64,000 bases of DNA from JADJNW01 sp964517145 (GCA_964517145.1 CAZFBN010000008.1:4991-68990), one strand, 5' to 3'. Positions 52,537 through 62,297 are shown, counted from the first letter of the stretch. Notes: a model not told the origin generated them from the letters alone. Numbers and translations: made by a program.

Positions 52537-54015
52537 ATGAAAAAAACAATACTGTCGGTGCTGCTCTTGGTAACAATGTTAGCCGAAGGGAAAACCCAAA
52601 ATCATTGGTGTGGCGCTCCGATAAGTTCTTCCAAATGGATGGAAACTTATTTAAGAAATCGAGCCGCTTATCCAAAATCAAACGAAATATTATACGTGCC
52701 GCTTACCATTCACTTAGTGGGTACCAATGATGGGAAAGGATATGTTTCCATAAAAAAAGTTTTGAATGCGTTTTGCCGATTGAATCAAGATTTTGCACCA
52801 ACTAATATTCAATTTTATTTAGCAGGCGACATTCAATATGTAAATAACACCGCTTATTACAATCATGATTATACCTATATCGGGGCGAGCATCGGTCGGG
52901 ATCATAATATTGACAAAACCATTAATTGCTATTGGGTTGCTAATGCTGGTGGCAGCGGCGTAGCGGCTTATGCCTTTTTAGGCGGCAATACCGTAGTGCT
53001 TGGGCAAAATAATGTAAATGAAAATAATACTTTTTGGGCACATGAGATGGGGCACGCGCTCGCGCTGAATCATACTTTTTATGGCTGGGAAGGGTATGAC
53101 CATAATTTCGCCATTAATGCGCCCGATACGGTCAATTATCAACGCCCGGTAGAACTGGTGGATCGCAGTAATTGTTCAGAAGCTGCGGATGGTTTTTGTG
53201 ATACGGCACCCGATTATTTAGAAATTGGGCAATGGCAATGTAATGATTCTTTGCAGAGCGCTTATTTACAAAATGACCCAAGCGGTGAAAAATTTCGTTC
53301 GGATGGCACGCTGATTATGTCTTATGCGGAATGTTCCAATCGCTTCTCGCCTGAGCAAATTCAAGCGATGCGCGCGCATGTGCTTACTGAAAAACAGCAG
53401 TTTCTTTACAATCAGGCACCTTTGGCAGCCTTAGATACGCTTTCCATCGAATCCTTTTTTCCACAAAAGGGAGATACCATTGCTGCCACAGATGTAAAAT
53501 TAGAATGGCAAGCCTTACCTGGTGCCACGCATTATTACATCGAAGTAAGCCGTTTTGCAAGTTTTCCGGGTAATTTGACGGATACTTATATCACTAATTC
53601 CAATTTCCTTCATCTATTTACGCTTGTAAATAACCGAACTTATTATTGGCGTGTAAAAGCATATAATGCTTTTTATTTTTGCAGCCCGGTGAGCCCGACC
53701 AGCACTTTCCGCGTTGCAACCCCTGCGAATACAACACCTACAACCCATTTGGAAACTGCTGATTATTTTAAAATTTTCCCCAATCCATTGGCTGCTCAGC
53801 AGGATTTACATATTGATGCTCAGCTATTTGAAAATACCAAACTAACGTTTCGCTTGTATGATCTGGCAGGAAAAATGCTGCAAACAGCACAATACCAAGC
53901 AATAGCGGGCGCTCAACATTTTACATTCACTCCAAAATTATTACCTCGGGGTGTCTATATTTTAAATATTATTGCTAATAATATTAATAAAACTGAGAAA
54001 ATTATTATTCAATAA
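52537..54015 (+). CDS. Secreted M43-type zinc metalloprotease with T9SS tail (copy 2)
   Basis: A 492-residue paralogue of copy 1 with the same order of parts: signal peptide MKKTILSVLLLVTMLAEGKTQ, catalytic motif FWAHEMGHALALNHTFYGW, CSEAADGFCDTAPDY, Met-turn TLIMSYAECSNRF, fibronectin-like VKLEWQALPGATHYYIEVS and NRTYYWRVKAYN, and sorting domain KIFPNPLAAQQDLHI to LPRGVYILNI. The usual Gly after HExxH is Ala here (HALALNH). It is closer to copy 3 than to copy 1. It lies 85 bp after copy 1 and 30 bp before copy 3, suggesting one transcript. Confidence 0.88.
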   Translation: MKKTILSVLLLVTMLAEGKTQNHWCGAPISSSKWMETYLRNRAAYPKSNEILYVPLTIHLVGTNDGKGYVSIKKVLNAFCRLNQDFAPTNIQFYLAGDIQYVNNTAYYNHDYTYIGASIGRDHNIDKTINCYWVANAGGSGVAAYAFLGGNTVVLGQNNVNENNTFWAHEMGHALALNHTFYGWEGYDHNFAINAPDTVNYQRPVELVDRSNCSEAADGFCDTAPDYLEIGQWQCNDSLQSAYLQNDPSGEKFRSDGTLIMSYAECSNRFSPEQIQAMRAHVLTEKQQFLYNQAPLAALDTLSIESFFPQKGDTIAATDVKLEWQALPGATHYYIEVSRFASFPGNLTDTYITNSNFLHLFTLVNNRTYYWRVKAYNAFYFCSPVSPTSTFRVATPANTTPTTHLETADYFKIFPNPLAAQQDLHIDAQLFENTKLTFRLYDLAGKMLQTAQYQAIAGAQHFTFTPKLLPRGVYILNIIANNINKTEKIIIQ

Positions 54016-54044
54016 AATTTGCATTAAAATTATAAAAATTAAAA

Positions 54045-55514
54045 ATGAGACAGCTTTTATTACTTACAACGCTCTTATTATCGAGCCAGTTATTTACCCA
54101 AGCTCAAGAAACACAGTGGTGCGGCACGCCTGCAACCGCTTCTAAATGGACTGAAAATTATTTGAGTAATCGAACTGCATTTGAAAAATCGGACGAAATA
54201 TTATACGTACCCGTTACCGTTCATGTGGTTGGCACCGATGCTGGAGAAGGTTATGCCTCTTTTAAATCCATCCTCGATGCTTTTTGTACGCTCAATGCTG
54301 ATTTTGCAACTTCCAATGTTATATTTTATTTACAAGGTAATATACGCTATATCAAGAACAGCCGTTTTTATAATCATACGTCCAGCAACACGGGTAGAAC
54401 TTTTGCAAGACAAAATAATATTTCAAATACCATCAATACTTATATTGTTGAAAATGCTGGCGGAGCAGCAGGTTATGTAGGCGATATTAGTTCCGATTAT
54501 TTAGTAATCAAAAAAGCAGAATTTACCAGCGGCAATCATACCTGGGGACATGAAATGGGACATGCACTTGGATTGTATCATACTTTTTTTGGTTGGGAAA
54601 CATATGTACATGATTATTCACAAAATGCACCAAGTGTTGTAAATAACAACCGTGCCGTAGAACGCGTAGATGCTAGTAATTGTAAAAATGCAGGCGATGG
54701 ATTATGCGATACGTCTCCAGATTATTTAAAAGATCGTTGGGATTGTAATACAAATACGGAAAATATTATACAACGCGACCCGATCGGTCAAACCTTCCGC
54801 TCGGATGGAACGAACATAATGTCTTATGCAACAGACAATTGTACCAATCGTTTTAGCGAAGAACAAAAAGCGGTAATGCGAGCGAATTTAAAATCGACAA
54901 AAGTCTTTTTCCTAAGTAGCGCTCAGCCGCTTCCATCGCTCGATACATTGCAGGTCGAAGCGATTGCTCCCGCCACCGGCGCTGCGGTAGATGCTGCTGC
55001 GGTAGAGTTGGAATGGACGAAGCTTCCGGTCGGAACAAATTATTTAGTGGAAGTAAGTATTTATCCTAATTTTGTAGTATCCGCCACTGATACTTATTTC
55101 TCACAAACTAACAAATTGACATTGACAGGTTTGACTAAAAATAAATCTTATTACTGGCGCGTTCGACCTTATAATATCAATAGCACGTGTAGCAATTTTT
55201 CAAAATCGAGCAGATTCCGTACCAGTCTTACCACTGCAACTGAAGAGCTGCAAACCGATATTGATTTGGCAGTTTTTCCGAATCCAGCAGCAGCAGGGCA
55301 AACCTTTACCATCAGCGCCAACTTACCAGAGCGCAACCGTTTGAATATCCGTTTATTTGATTTAGCTGGAAAATTAATAACATCAGCAACATATGATGCC
55401 CTTGCCGGTGAAAATCAATTGCCTTTTGTGCCAGGTGAGTTGTCGAAAGGTATTTACATACTACATGTAACTTCGGATCATATCAACGCCGTAAAGAAAG
55501 TTATTATTCAATAA
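54045..55514 (+). CDS. Secreted M43-type zinc metalloprotease with T9SS tail (copy 3)
   Basis: A 489-residue paralogue. Signal peptide MRQLLLLTTLLLSSQLFTQAQ; catalytic motif TWGHEMGHALGLYHTFFGW; CKNAGDGLCDTSPDY; Met-turn TNIMSYATDNCTNRF; fibronectin-like domain with VELEWTKLPVGTNYLVEVS and NKSYYWRVRPYN; sorting domain AVFPNPAAAGQTFTI to LSKGIYILHV. The N-terminal block WCGTPATASKWTENYLSNRTAFEKSDEILYVPVTVHVVGTDAGEGYASFKSILDAFC closely parallels copy 2. Substrates are unknown; the proteins should be secreted or surface-attached through T9SS. Confidence 0.88.
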   Translation: MRQLLLLTTLLLSSQLFTQAQETQWCGTPATASKWTENYLSNRTAFEKSDEILYVPVTVHVVGTDAGEGYASFKSILDAFCTLNADFATSNVIFYLQGNIRYIKNSRFYNHTSSNTGRTFARQNNISNTINTYIVENAGGAAGYVGDISSDYLVIKKAEFTSGNHTWGHEMGHALGLYHTFFGWETYVHDYSQNAPSVVNNNRAVERVDASNCKNAGDGLCDTSPDYLKDRWDCNTNTENIIQRDPIGQTFRSDGTNIMSYATDNCTNRFSEEQKAVMRANLKSTKVFFLSSAQPLPSLDTLQVEAIAPATGAAVDAAAVELEWTKLPVGTNYLVEVSIYPNFVVSATDTYFSQTNKLTLTGLTKNKSYYWRVRPYNINSTCSNFSKSSRFRTSLTTATEELQTDIDLAVFPNPAAAGQTFTISANLPERNRLNIRLFDLAGKLITSATYDALAGENQLPFVPGELSKGIYILHVTSDHINAVKKVIIQ

Positions 55515-55652
55515 TTATATAAATAATGGAGTATTTTTAATTATTTATTTTATACTTGTACAATACTGATTATTAGGTATTTAATATGAAATTATAAATA
55601 AAATAGGCTCGATTGCTTCAATGGTGATACGTTATAATGATGTATCACCTTT

Positions 55653-56201
55653 TTATTTCTTTTTCGTTTTAAACGACCATGTAATTTTCATCTCACAAGC
55701 TACGTCTCCATTGGGCAAGGTGCCAATTGAAGTGGCTGTAAACTGCTGTGCGTCCCCGCTGGCAATGGCTCGATCAATAGTTTCAATCAATGCAACCCCT
55801 TGATTGCATAAAAAAGTGACCTTCGCATCTGCTTTTTTGTAAAATTGCGCTTCAACATGAACCACCAGCATCGAAACTTTTTCACGTCCTGCCAAACCGA
55901 TCAACGCCAACACCCCTGTGGACAACTCCGCGGCACCTGCCAACGCAGCAAAATAAGTAGAACGAAAAGGATTCTGCGACCGCCAACGAAAAGGGAGGCT
56001 TACTTCCGCCTGTTGCGGAGTGCAATGCTTAATGCGCACGCCCCAAAAATAAAGAGAAGGCAGCTTTTGTAAAAAATACAAACGCATTTTCCAAGGCGTA
56101 TTCAAATTGCGAATCAGTGTTTGCACAGCTGGTGACGCCGCATTGAATGCAGTTGCTGAAAAACTAGTGGTTGGCATAACAGCAAATTTTATTTTCATCA
56201 T
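55653..56201 (-). CDS. DUF4442 (hotdog-fold thioesterase-like) protein
   Basis: A 182-residue protein with the DUF4442 pattern: a helical start, then LPSLYFWGVRIKHCTPQQAEVSLPFRWRSQNPFRSTYFAALAGAAELSTGVLALIGLAGREKVSMLVVHVEAQFYKKADAKVTF. The SQNPFRSTYFAALAGAAEL segment aligns with the hotdog helix of acyl-CoA thioesterase-like proteins. Substrate is unknown. The Met at residue 9 is an alternative start. About 40 bp upstream lies the DUF3467 gene on the same strand. Confidence 0.85.
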   Translation of the reverse strand: MMKIKFAVMPTTSFSATAFNAASPAVQTLIRNLNTPWKMRLYFLQKLPSLYFWGVRIKHCTPQQAEVSLPFRWRSQNPFRSTYFAALAGAAELSTGVLALIGLAGREKVSMLVVHVEAQFYKKADAKVTFLCNQGVALIETIDRAIASGDAQQFTATSIGTLPNGDVACEMKITWSFKTKKK

Positions 56202-56240
56202 TCTCCCATCACCCTATTCACCAATCAACCTATCCCCTAC

Positions 56241-56564
56241 TCACGCTTGCGCCTTAGGGGTATTAAAACTCATCGGCGGAAAGGGCGGCTGCTCCGGCTC
56301 GTCGATAAAACCAAATTGTTGCTCGTATTTTCTCACATTATCGGCGAGTGCATTCAACAAACGCTTCGCATGCTGAGGGGTCAAAATAACACGGGCTTTC
56401 ACCTTTGCTTTGGGTACGTTGGGCATAATGCGCACAAAATCAAGCACAAACTCCGATGGTGAGTGCGAAATAATGGCAAGATTGGAATAAACGCCCTCCG
56501 CCATTTCTTCCGACAATTCTATATTTAGTTCGTTTCTATTTTGATTTTTCTTGCTATCTTCCAT
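56241..56564 (-). CDS. DUF3467 protein
   Basis: A 107-residue cytoplasmic protein recognised by NELNIELSEEMAEGVYSNLAIISHSPSEFVLDFVRIMPNVPKAKVKARVILTPQHAKRLLNALADNVRKYEQQFG, the complete DUF3467 domain, with a short proline-rich tail. The family is widespread in Bacteroidota and related phyla, sometimes beside RNA polymerase subunit genes; function is not established. It sits between topA and DUF4442 genes on the same strand. Confidence 0.88.
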   Translation of the reverse strand: MEDSKKNQNRNELNIELSEEMAEGVYSNLAIISHSPSEFVLDFVRIMPNVPKAKVKARVILTPQHAKRLLNALADNVRKYEQQFGFIDEPEQPPFPPMSFNTPKAQA

Positions 56565-56621
56565 GTTAAATTTGTTATTGATTAACAGTTATTTATTATT
56601 TGCCTGTCGAATGTCTGGCAT

Positions 56622-59237
56622 TTACTTTTTCGATGTTGTTTTTTTCGTAGTCGTTTTTTTTGCAGTGGTCTTCTTTGCAATCGTCGGCTTCGTTTTTGAA
56701 GCAGTGGTCGCTTTTTTCTTCGTTTTTTTGGTAAATGCGTCAGGAATTTGCTCCTCAACAATTTTTTTCACTTCTTCCAATGTCATGTCCGCTGCCATTT
56801 CAGCAGTCACTTTTTCCCCGTCTTTGCGTGGAATACTTATCATATTCTTACCAAATCGAATAAAAGGTCCCCAGCGCCCATTTTCAATGTCAATGCCCTC
56901 ATTTTCAAAGCGTTTCACATAGCGATTGGCTTCTTTATTAATTTTAGCTTCAATCAGGTGGTGCATCTCTTCCAGCGTGATGGTGTCCAAATTATATTTT
57001 TTTGGCACATTGACAAACAAGTCCTGCCATTTTAAAAAGGGTCCAAAACGCCCTTTGCCCTTGCCAATTGGAAACCCTTTGTACGTACCAACGGGTGCTT
57101 CTTCGCGGAGTTTTTCTTCAATTAAAACAATAGCTCGCTCCTGCGTCACCGTTAAGGGGTCTTCCCCCCGTGGGATGGACACGTATTTTTCACCAAATTT
57201 TACAAAAGGTCCAAACCGCCCTACGCCTACGCTCACTTCTTCATTTTTGTAAATGCCGAGCGTTTTTGGCAACTGGAATAACTTGAGCGCTTCTTCAAAA
57301 GTGATTGTTTCGATGGACTGCCCCGGCTGCAGGTTGGCATAGCGTGGCTTCTCCTCTTCGCCCAATTCTTCCGGCGTTCCGATTTGAATCACCGGACCAT
57401 TGCGCGACATGCGCGTGAGCAAAGTGCGACCAGACTGCGGGTCGGTGCCTAACACCCGCTCGCGGCTGGGGCGCTCTGCTTTTTCAATCGTTTCTTCCAC
57501 AACAGAATGAAAAGGAAAGTAAAAATCCTTGAGCATTGCCGTCCATTGGCGATTGCCGTTGGAAATATCGTCAAATTGCTTTTCGATTTCTGCTGTGAAT
57601 TTATAATTCATAATATCATCAAAATGCTGGTCGAGGAAGTCACTCACGGTAATGCCCATGTCCGTTGGCACCAGTTGATTTTTAATCGCACCGGTGATTT
57701 CTTTGTCCGCTTTCTTTTCGATCTTGCCGTTTTTCAACGTCAAAACTGCAAATTTCCGCTCTGTGCCTTCGCGTGTCGCCTTTTCAACATAGCCTCTCCC
57801 CTCTTCCATGATGCGGCTGATGGTGGGCGCGTAGGTAGATGGGCGCCCGATGCCCAATTCCTCCAAGCGTTTCACCAAACTCGCCTCCGTGTAGCGCGCA
57901 GGCGGACGCGTGAAGCGCTCTGTCGCGGTCATCTGATTCAAAGGCAGTAACTGGTTGATTTTCAATGGCGGCAAAATTCCCTTTGCATCTTCGTCTTCCT
58001 CATCGTCGCTTGATTCCAGATAGACTTTTAAAAATCCATCAAACTTCAATACCTCTCCTTCGGCAATCAAATTTTCGGTTGGCATCGTCGAAATACCAAT
58101 TTTTACAATGGTTTTCTCCAACTCTGCATCAGCCATTTGCGAGGCGATGGTGCGTTTCCAAATCAATTCGTACAAGCGCTGCTCGTCGCGGTCAGCACTC
58201 ACAATCTGCTTATCAATGTACGTGGGTCGAATGGCTTCGTGTGCCTCCTGGGCGTTGGCAACTTTATTTTTGTAATGGCGCGTGTGAACGTAGCGCTTAC
58301 CGTAGCTTTTTTCAATCTCTTGCGCAATGGCTTGCACCGCCAGATCACTCAGGTTTGTCGAATCCGTACGCATGTAGGTGATGTGCCCTGCTTCGTACAA
58401 ACGCTGCGCAATCTGCATAGTACGATTGACAGAAAAATATAATTTGCGGCTGGCTTCCTGCTGTAAGGTTGAAGTGGTAAATGGCGCAGCAGGGCGACGT
58501 TTCACCGGCTTTACCTCAATATTGTCAATTTTGAAAGTTGCCGGGATACAATTTTGTAAAAAAACTTGCGCGTCTTTTTCTGTATCAAATCGCTCAGGCG
58601 CTTCGGCTTTCAGCGCAACGGTCTTGCCTTGTTCGTTTTTTACATCAAAAATAGCCGTGATCTTATAAAAAGGCGTCACCTTGAAATTGATGATTTCGCG
58701 CTCGCGCTCCACTACGAGTTTCAACGCTACCGATTGCACCCGCCCGGCGGAAAGCTTGCCGCGAATTTTTTTCCACAGCACCCCCGACAATTCATACCCC
58801 ACCAAACGATCCAGCACGCGCCGTGCCTGCTGGGCATTCACCAAATCCATGTCCAATTTGCGCGGTTGCTGAATGGCGTTTTGAATGGCAGGCTTGGTAA
58901 TTTCGCGAAAGACGATGCGCTTGGTGTTTTTTTCATCCAAGCCCAGCACTTTACACAAATGCCAGGAAATGGCTTCGCCCTCGCGGTCTTCATCCGTTGC
59001 GAGCCACACTTCATCTACCTTCTTCACCCAATCTTTTAACTCCTTGATTACCCGGTTTTTATCAGGGGTAACGACATATTTTGGAGAGAAATTATTTTCA
59101 ATATCAACCGCTGCGTCATTTTTTTCCAAATCGCGCACGTGCCCGTAGCTCGACTTCACGGTAAAATCCGAGCCTAAGAACTTTTCGATTGTTTTCGCTT
59201 TGGCGGGAGATTCAACTATCAACAAATGTTTTGGCAT
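56622..59237 (-). CDS. topA: DNA topoisomerase I (type IA)
   Basis: Relaxes negative supercoils. In the 871-residue protein from the Met at 59237, the TOPRIM domain has HLLIVESPAKAKTIEKFLG and VWLATDEDREGEAISWHL; the active-site Tyr is in GHITYMRTDSTNLSDLA; RPSTYAPTISRIMEEGRGYVE also matches. Instead of zinc-ribbon fingers, the C-terminal third carries repeated topo C-terminal modules (IQIGTPEEL; VGVGRFGPFVKFGEKYVSIPRG; GKGRFGPFLKWQDLFVNVP; NGRWGPFIRFGKNMISIPR), then a Lys/Thr/Ala tail resembling histone H1. The frame extends 60 codons upstream of this Met without family similarity. A TATTTTTG box at 59403-59410 is a possible promoter. Confidence 0.95.
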   Translation of the reverse strand: MPKHLLIVESPAKAKTIEKFLGSDFTVKSSYGHVRDLEKNDAAVDIENNFSPKYVVTPDKNRVIKELKDWVKKVDEVWLATDEDREGEAISWHLCKVLGLDEKNTKRIVFREITKPAIQNAIQQPRKLDMDLVNAQQARRVLDRLVGYELSGVLWKKIRGKLSAGRVQSVALKLVVEREREIINFKVTPFYKITAIFDVKNEQGKTVALKAEAPERFDTEKDAQVFLQNCIPATFKIDNIEVKPVKRRPAAPFTTSTLQQEASRKLYFSVNRTMQIAQRLYEAGHITYMRTDSTNLSDLAVQAIAQEIEKSYGKRYVHTRHYKNKVANAQEAHEAIRPTYIDKQIVSADRDEQRLYELIWKRTIASQMADAELEKTIVKIGISTMPTENLIAEGEVLKFDGFLKVYLESSDDEEDEDAKGILPPLKINQLLPLNQMTATERFTRPPARYTEASLVKRLEELGIGRPSTYAPTISRIMEEGRGYVEKATREGTERKFAVLTLKNGKIEKKADKEITGAIKNQLVPTDMGITVSDFLDQHFDDIMNYKFTAEIEKQFDDISNGNRQWTAMLKDFYFPFHSVVEETIEKAERPSRERVLGTDPQSGRTLLTRMSRNGPVIQIGTPEELGEEEKPRYANLQPGQSIETITFEEALKLFQLPKTLGIYKNEEVSVGVGRFGPFVKFGEKYVSIPRGEDPLTVTQERAIVLIEEKLREEAPVGTYKGFPIGKGKGRFGPFLKWQDLFVNVPKKYNLDTITLEEMHHLIEAKINKEANRYVKRFENEGIDIENGRWGPFIRFGKNMISIPRKDGEKVTAEMAADMTLEEVKKIVEEQIPDAFTKKTKKKATTASKTKPTIAKKTTAKKTTTKKTTSKK

Positions 59238-59954
59238 AAGTTCAGGGTTAAATTTAAGGTACCAGATGCCAGATTGGAAGATGCCAGACTTCACATAAAC
59301 GCAAGGCTTCGTAAATTGGCATATTAGCAAATCAGCAAATCGGCACATTGTAAAAATGCGTAAGCTGCCCAATTGTTGTACAATGGGTATTATTTTCAGT
59401 CGCAAAAATAGCTGCAAAGTTGGAATTAGGAAGTAAGAAGTGCAATTTTTCTAAGAATGGCTTCTTTTAAGGGTCTTGATTTTGATAATAGCTTTGCATT
59501 GAAGAGAAGAATCAATGCCCTTATGATAACCCGTCTCGGGTTAGCTCCTTCTGTTTTTAGTTATATAGTATGCCAGATCAGGAAATTCGGTAAACTAAAT
59601 GTTAATTTTTGACTTTTTTTAAATCACCTCTTGACATTAACAATATTATACTGTTGTATTTGAATCCGAACAACACATCAAAGTAATATCTTCTTTCACG
59701 TCCCTTTCCCGAAAGAGGTTTCTACGTCTTCTTTATAAAAACTTTTATTTACTAATTAAACAAAAGTGTCTTAATAAATAAGATACACTGGTTCTATTTG
59801 TTTGTATGTAATAATATGTTTTTTCATCAGGTAGCGCTTGATGAACAGTAGAAGCTATGTCTTTATTCATCTAAAAAACCTAAAACCGATATGATCATAT
59901 TGGACTCATAAATGAACATCATAAACCTTATTTCTTAACCAAAACCGATTCATT
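59238..59954. other. Intergenic region between divergent topA and the accessory locus
   Basis: About 715 bp. Near 59255-59345 there are dispersed-repeat words (AGATGCCAGA twice; GCAAATCAGCAAATCGGCA) of a type common in Bacteroidota spacers. A small perfect hairpin AACCCG/CGGGTT lies at 59528-59542. The rest is AT-rich. No gene or strong promoter for the plus-strand locus was found. Confidence 0.45.
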
Positions 59955-60677
59955 ATGAAATCTTTTTCAGTAATTAAATTTCGATTACTTTTCTTGGTGT
60001 ACTTTGGGCTGGGAATAACGCTGCCTGCCTTAGCTCAAGAATGGGATAAGCCTTACGAATTTCCGCTGCGACCCGGGATGGAATCTTGGAAAGCATTAAA
60101 CAGTGGACAGGAAATGGCTGAAGCCACGTTTATACCGAAAGAGTATATTGATAGCTCAACGACTACTGCATTGGTTGAAACTGTATTAGATTACCCACTA
60201 TTAAATCATGTTTTTTACCATGATTATTTACAGATTGGATTTGAACGACTGCTTCCTTTTGCCAATGGTTTAGCTGCGTTATTGACCCGAAAAGATGCTG
60301 GGGAGATCCTCTTGTCAAAGTATGATGCACTACAAATTCCAAGGTTTACTGCCCGAGAAGGAAGGAGCTTTGAAGATTTGTATTTAGAGTTGTTGCTTTC
60401 GCGCGAAGAAGTGCTGAATACCCTCGATGAAGAAAAACTAAAAAAGTTGCAATCTGTTGCCTACGAAAAAACAATCGCTAAGTTGGAAAATGAGGATTAC
60501 GGTAAAATTTCCATTCAATCGGCAGCTTTGATTTTGGCAAAGCTTCTGGTTCGTTCTGGTCAAAACAATCGTTTATTAGAGTCAGCAAGCGAAGCGGAGT
60601 TGGAATTGTTTCTTCAGACAGGGAGCGATTGCAGCGATGCTTTGTTATCAAAAATTTTAACTCTGAGCAAGCCATGA
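59955..60677 (+). CDS. Exported hypothetical protein, paralogue of the next gene
   Basis: A 240-residue protein with signal peptide MKSFSVIKFRLLFLVYFGLGITLPALAQ. The mature part begins with a Y-x-F-P-L-R-P-G-M-x-x-W motif (YEFPLRPGMESWKAL), then ATFIPKEYIDSSTTTALVETVLDYPLLNHVF, FANGLAALLTRKDAGEILLSKY. The lipoprotein encoded next repeats this order (YPLKPGMPEWANL; MPKKTARKMSTDGLIQSWLDYPLTLDI; FNGLAELLNRKSAGCKVLERF). I have seen the motif in Bacteroidota hypothetical proteins but cannot name a function. Its stop overlaps the next start. Confidence 0.75.
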   Translation: MKSFSVIKFRLLFLVYFGLGITLPALAQEWDKPYEFPLRPGMESWKALNSGQEMAEATFIPKEYIDSSTTTALVETVLDYPLLNHVFYHDYLQIGFERLLPFANGLAALLTRKDAGEILLSKYDALQIPRFTAREGRSFEDLYLELLLSREEVLNTLDEEKLKKLQSVAYEKTIAKLENEDYGKISIQSAALILAKLLVRSGQNNRLLESASEAELELFLQTGSDCSDALLSKILTLSKP

Positions 60678-61420
60678 AGAAACTTCTATTACTGGTGATG
60701 TTACTCGTTTCTTTAACAATCTCCTGCGAAAAGGACGAATTTTTAGAGGAATGTACCCTTGACTTAAATCCTGGCGATGTGTATGTCTATCCATTAAAAC
60801 CTGGTATGCCCGAATGGGCAAATTTAACGCCTGAACAATTCTTGGAAGTCACACAAATGCCAAAAAAGACCGCTCGAAAGATGTCAACCGATGGACTGAT
60901 ACAGAGCTGGTTGGACTATCCTTTGACGCTTGATATTCTTGCGAGCAACAGTTGGCCCAAAGCCATAGATTTTTTTAAAGCTAATTTTAATGGCTTAGCA
61001 GAATTGTTAAATCGAAAAAGTGCAGGTTGTAAGGTATTAGAACGATTCAAATCTTTTGACCTTACTAAATTTCAAAGTCCAATAGATAGAACTGCTTTAG
61101 TTGCTCTAATTGGTTATTTTGATGTTTTACAACACATGAATGACGAGCAACTCCGCGAAGTCGTCCAGGAAAGTTTACGTAAACATGATTATCTGATAGC
61201 CAAACAACCAGATTATTATTCACTAAGTACCGTTCAAGATGTGCTTTGGCCCGCAGCTAGAGTGATGTATTACCTAGAATATGAGCCACTGCTAGAGGAT
61301 ATGAAAAAATCAGAAGAACTGATGTTTTACGTACAGCGAGGTGCCCCGCCGCTACCCAATGGGTACGGGGGCTTTGAGTTTCAATCTATCATCCAAAACG
61401 CTCAAAATTTCTTAAAATGA
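60674..61420 (+). CDS. Hypothetical lipoprotein, paralogue of the previous gene
   Basis: A 248-residue lipoprotein from the Met at 60674, which overlaps the previous stop as ATGA, so translation is coupled. Signal peptide MKKLLLLVMLLVSLTISC with lipobox TISC. The domain is the one described for 59955 (PGM-x-x-W motif, DYPL, NGLAELLNRKSAG). Its own stop overlaps the next start, again as ATGA. The pair precedes a T9SS cargo gene and an RHS toxin-like gene, so they may be accessory parts of that system; this is inference from position. Confidence 0.75.
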   Translation: MKKLLLLVMLLVSLTISCEKDEFLEECTLDLNPGDVYVYPLKPGMPEWANLTPEQFLEVTQMPKKTARKMSTDGLIQSWLDYPLTLDILASNSWPKAIDFFKANFNGLAELLNRKSAGCKVLERFKSFDLTKFQSPIDRTALVALIGYFDVLQHMNDEQLREVVQESLRKHDYLIAKQPDYYSLSTVQDVLWPAARVMYYLEYEPLLEDMKKSEELMFYVQRGAPPLPNGYGGFEFQSIIQNAQNFLK

Positions 61421-62218
61421 AGAAGATAATTTTAGCATATGTAGCACTAATTCTTTCTACAGCATCTAAAGCACAAACGATTGATCTGTTTACATCCAAT
61501 GGAACGGTAGTAAAAGGTTTTTATCGAACAGAATTTACTCCAAGTGAAATTACCACAATTACGCAACAATGGGCTGCTGCTTTTCCAAACGCCACAGTTC
61601 TTGCAAATGATCAATGTGACTGTCAGTGGGATCATCGGCGGAACGGTTAGTCAGTCCGGTCAGCCAGATAGACAACTAGTTTCTACAATGAGTGTTGTGG
61701 GGAATAGTCAAGCTACGGTAAACCTAAGCTATTTGCCTAGTCCTTCGAGTATTTCGGTAACGAAACTATCGGGTTCAGGCACTTGGAGTTATAATTCTTC
61801 TACTAAAATATTGACTTTCACTATTCCAAGTAATTCTAACGTAAGTTTTAGTGTATCAGGTTCAGGGAACACCTGTGGAAATATTTCTCGTAGTTTAACA
61901 TTTTATGCACCCTCTTCTTTAGTTGGAGACGAATCATCTGCCGGATTGTCGTTTCCAAATCCGACTTCTAATTTTTTAAATATAAGATTGGACAAAGATT
62001 TGTCCTTTTCTGAAGGCGCTTTGTTAAAACAATCGCATGAAAACATGGGTACAGCCATCCATCTTCAAGATGCTATGGGAAAGATTATCCGTTCTATTGA
62101 ACCTAATGAAGGAGATTCTCTCGTGAGAATGGACCTGAGCGACTTGGCTGCCGGAATCTATTTTGTTGTGCTTAAACGTAACGGAGAAGTATATACCGAG
62201 AAAATTGTAAAGAATTAG
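61417..62218 (+). pseudogene. T9SS-sorted exported protein gene, frameshifted
   Basis: The frame from 61417 encodes a signal peptide (MKKIILAYVALILSTASKAQ) and TIDLFTSNGTVVKGFYRTEFTPSEITTITQQWAAAFPNATVLAN, then soon stops at 61648-61650. A second frame carries on without break: INVTVSGIIGGTVSQSGQPDRQLV, VSFSVSGSGNTC, and a T9SS type A sorting domain (LSFPNPTSNFLNIRL; DLSDLAAGIYFVVLKRNGEVYTEKIVKN) to 62218. The shift lies about 61605-61615. Joined length is about 266 residues. Either an assembly error or a real mutation; the 3' part alone has no export signal. The start overlaps the previous stop (ATGA). Confidence 0.8.
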
Positions 62219-62245
62219 ATCAAACACTAAAGTTGTTCATATTCT

Positions 62246-62282
62246 GGCGCATATTAAGAAAGGGTTAGTACGCGCCTTTTTT
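62246..62282 (+). terminator. Weak terminator-like hairpin before the RHS gene
   Basis: GGCGC (62246-62250) and GCGCC (62272-62276) enclose a 21-nt loop and are followed by six T. The stem is short, so it may attenuate rather than end transcription into the RHS gene. Confidence 0.4.
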
Positions 62283-62297
62283 ACATACTTAGCCGAT

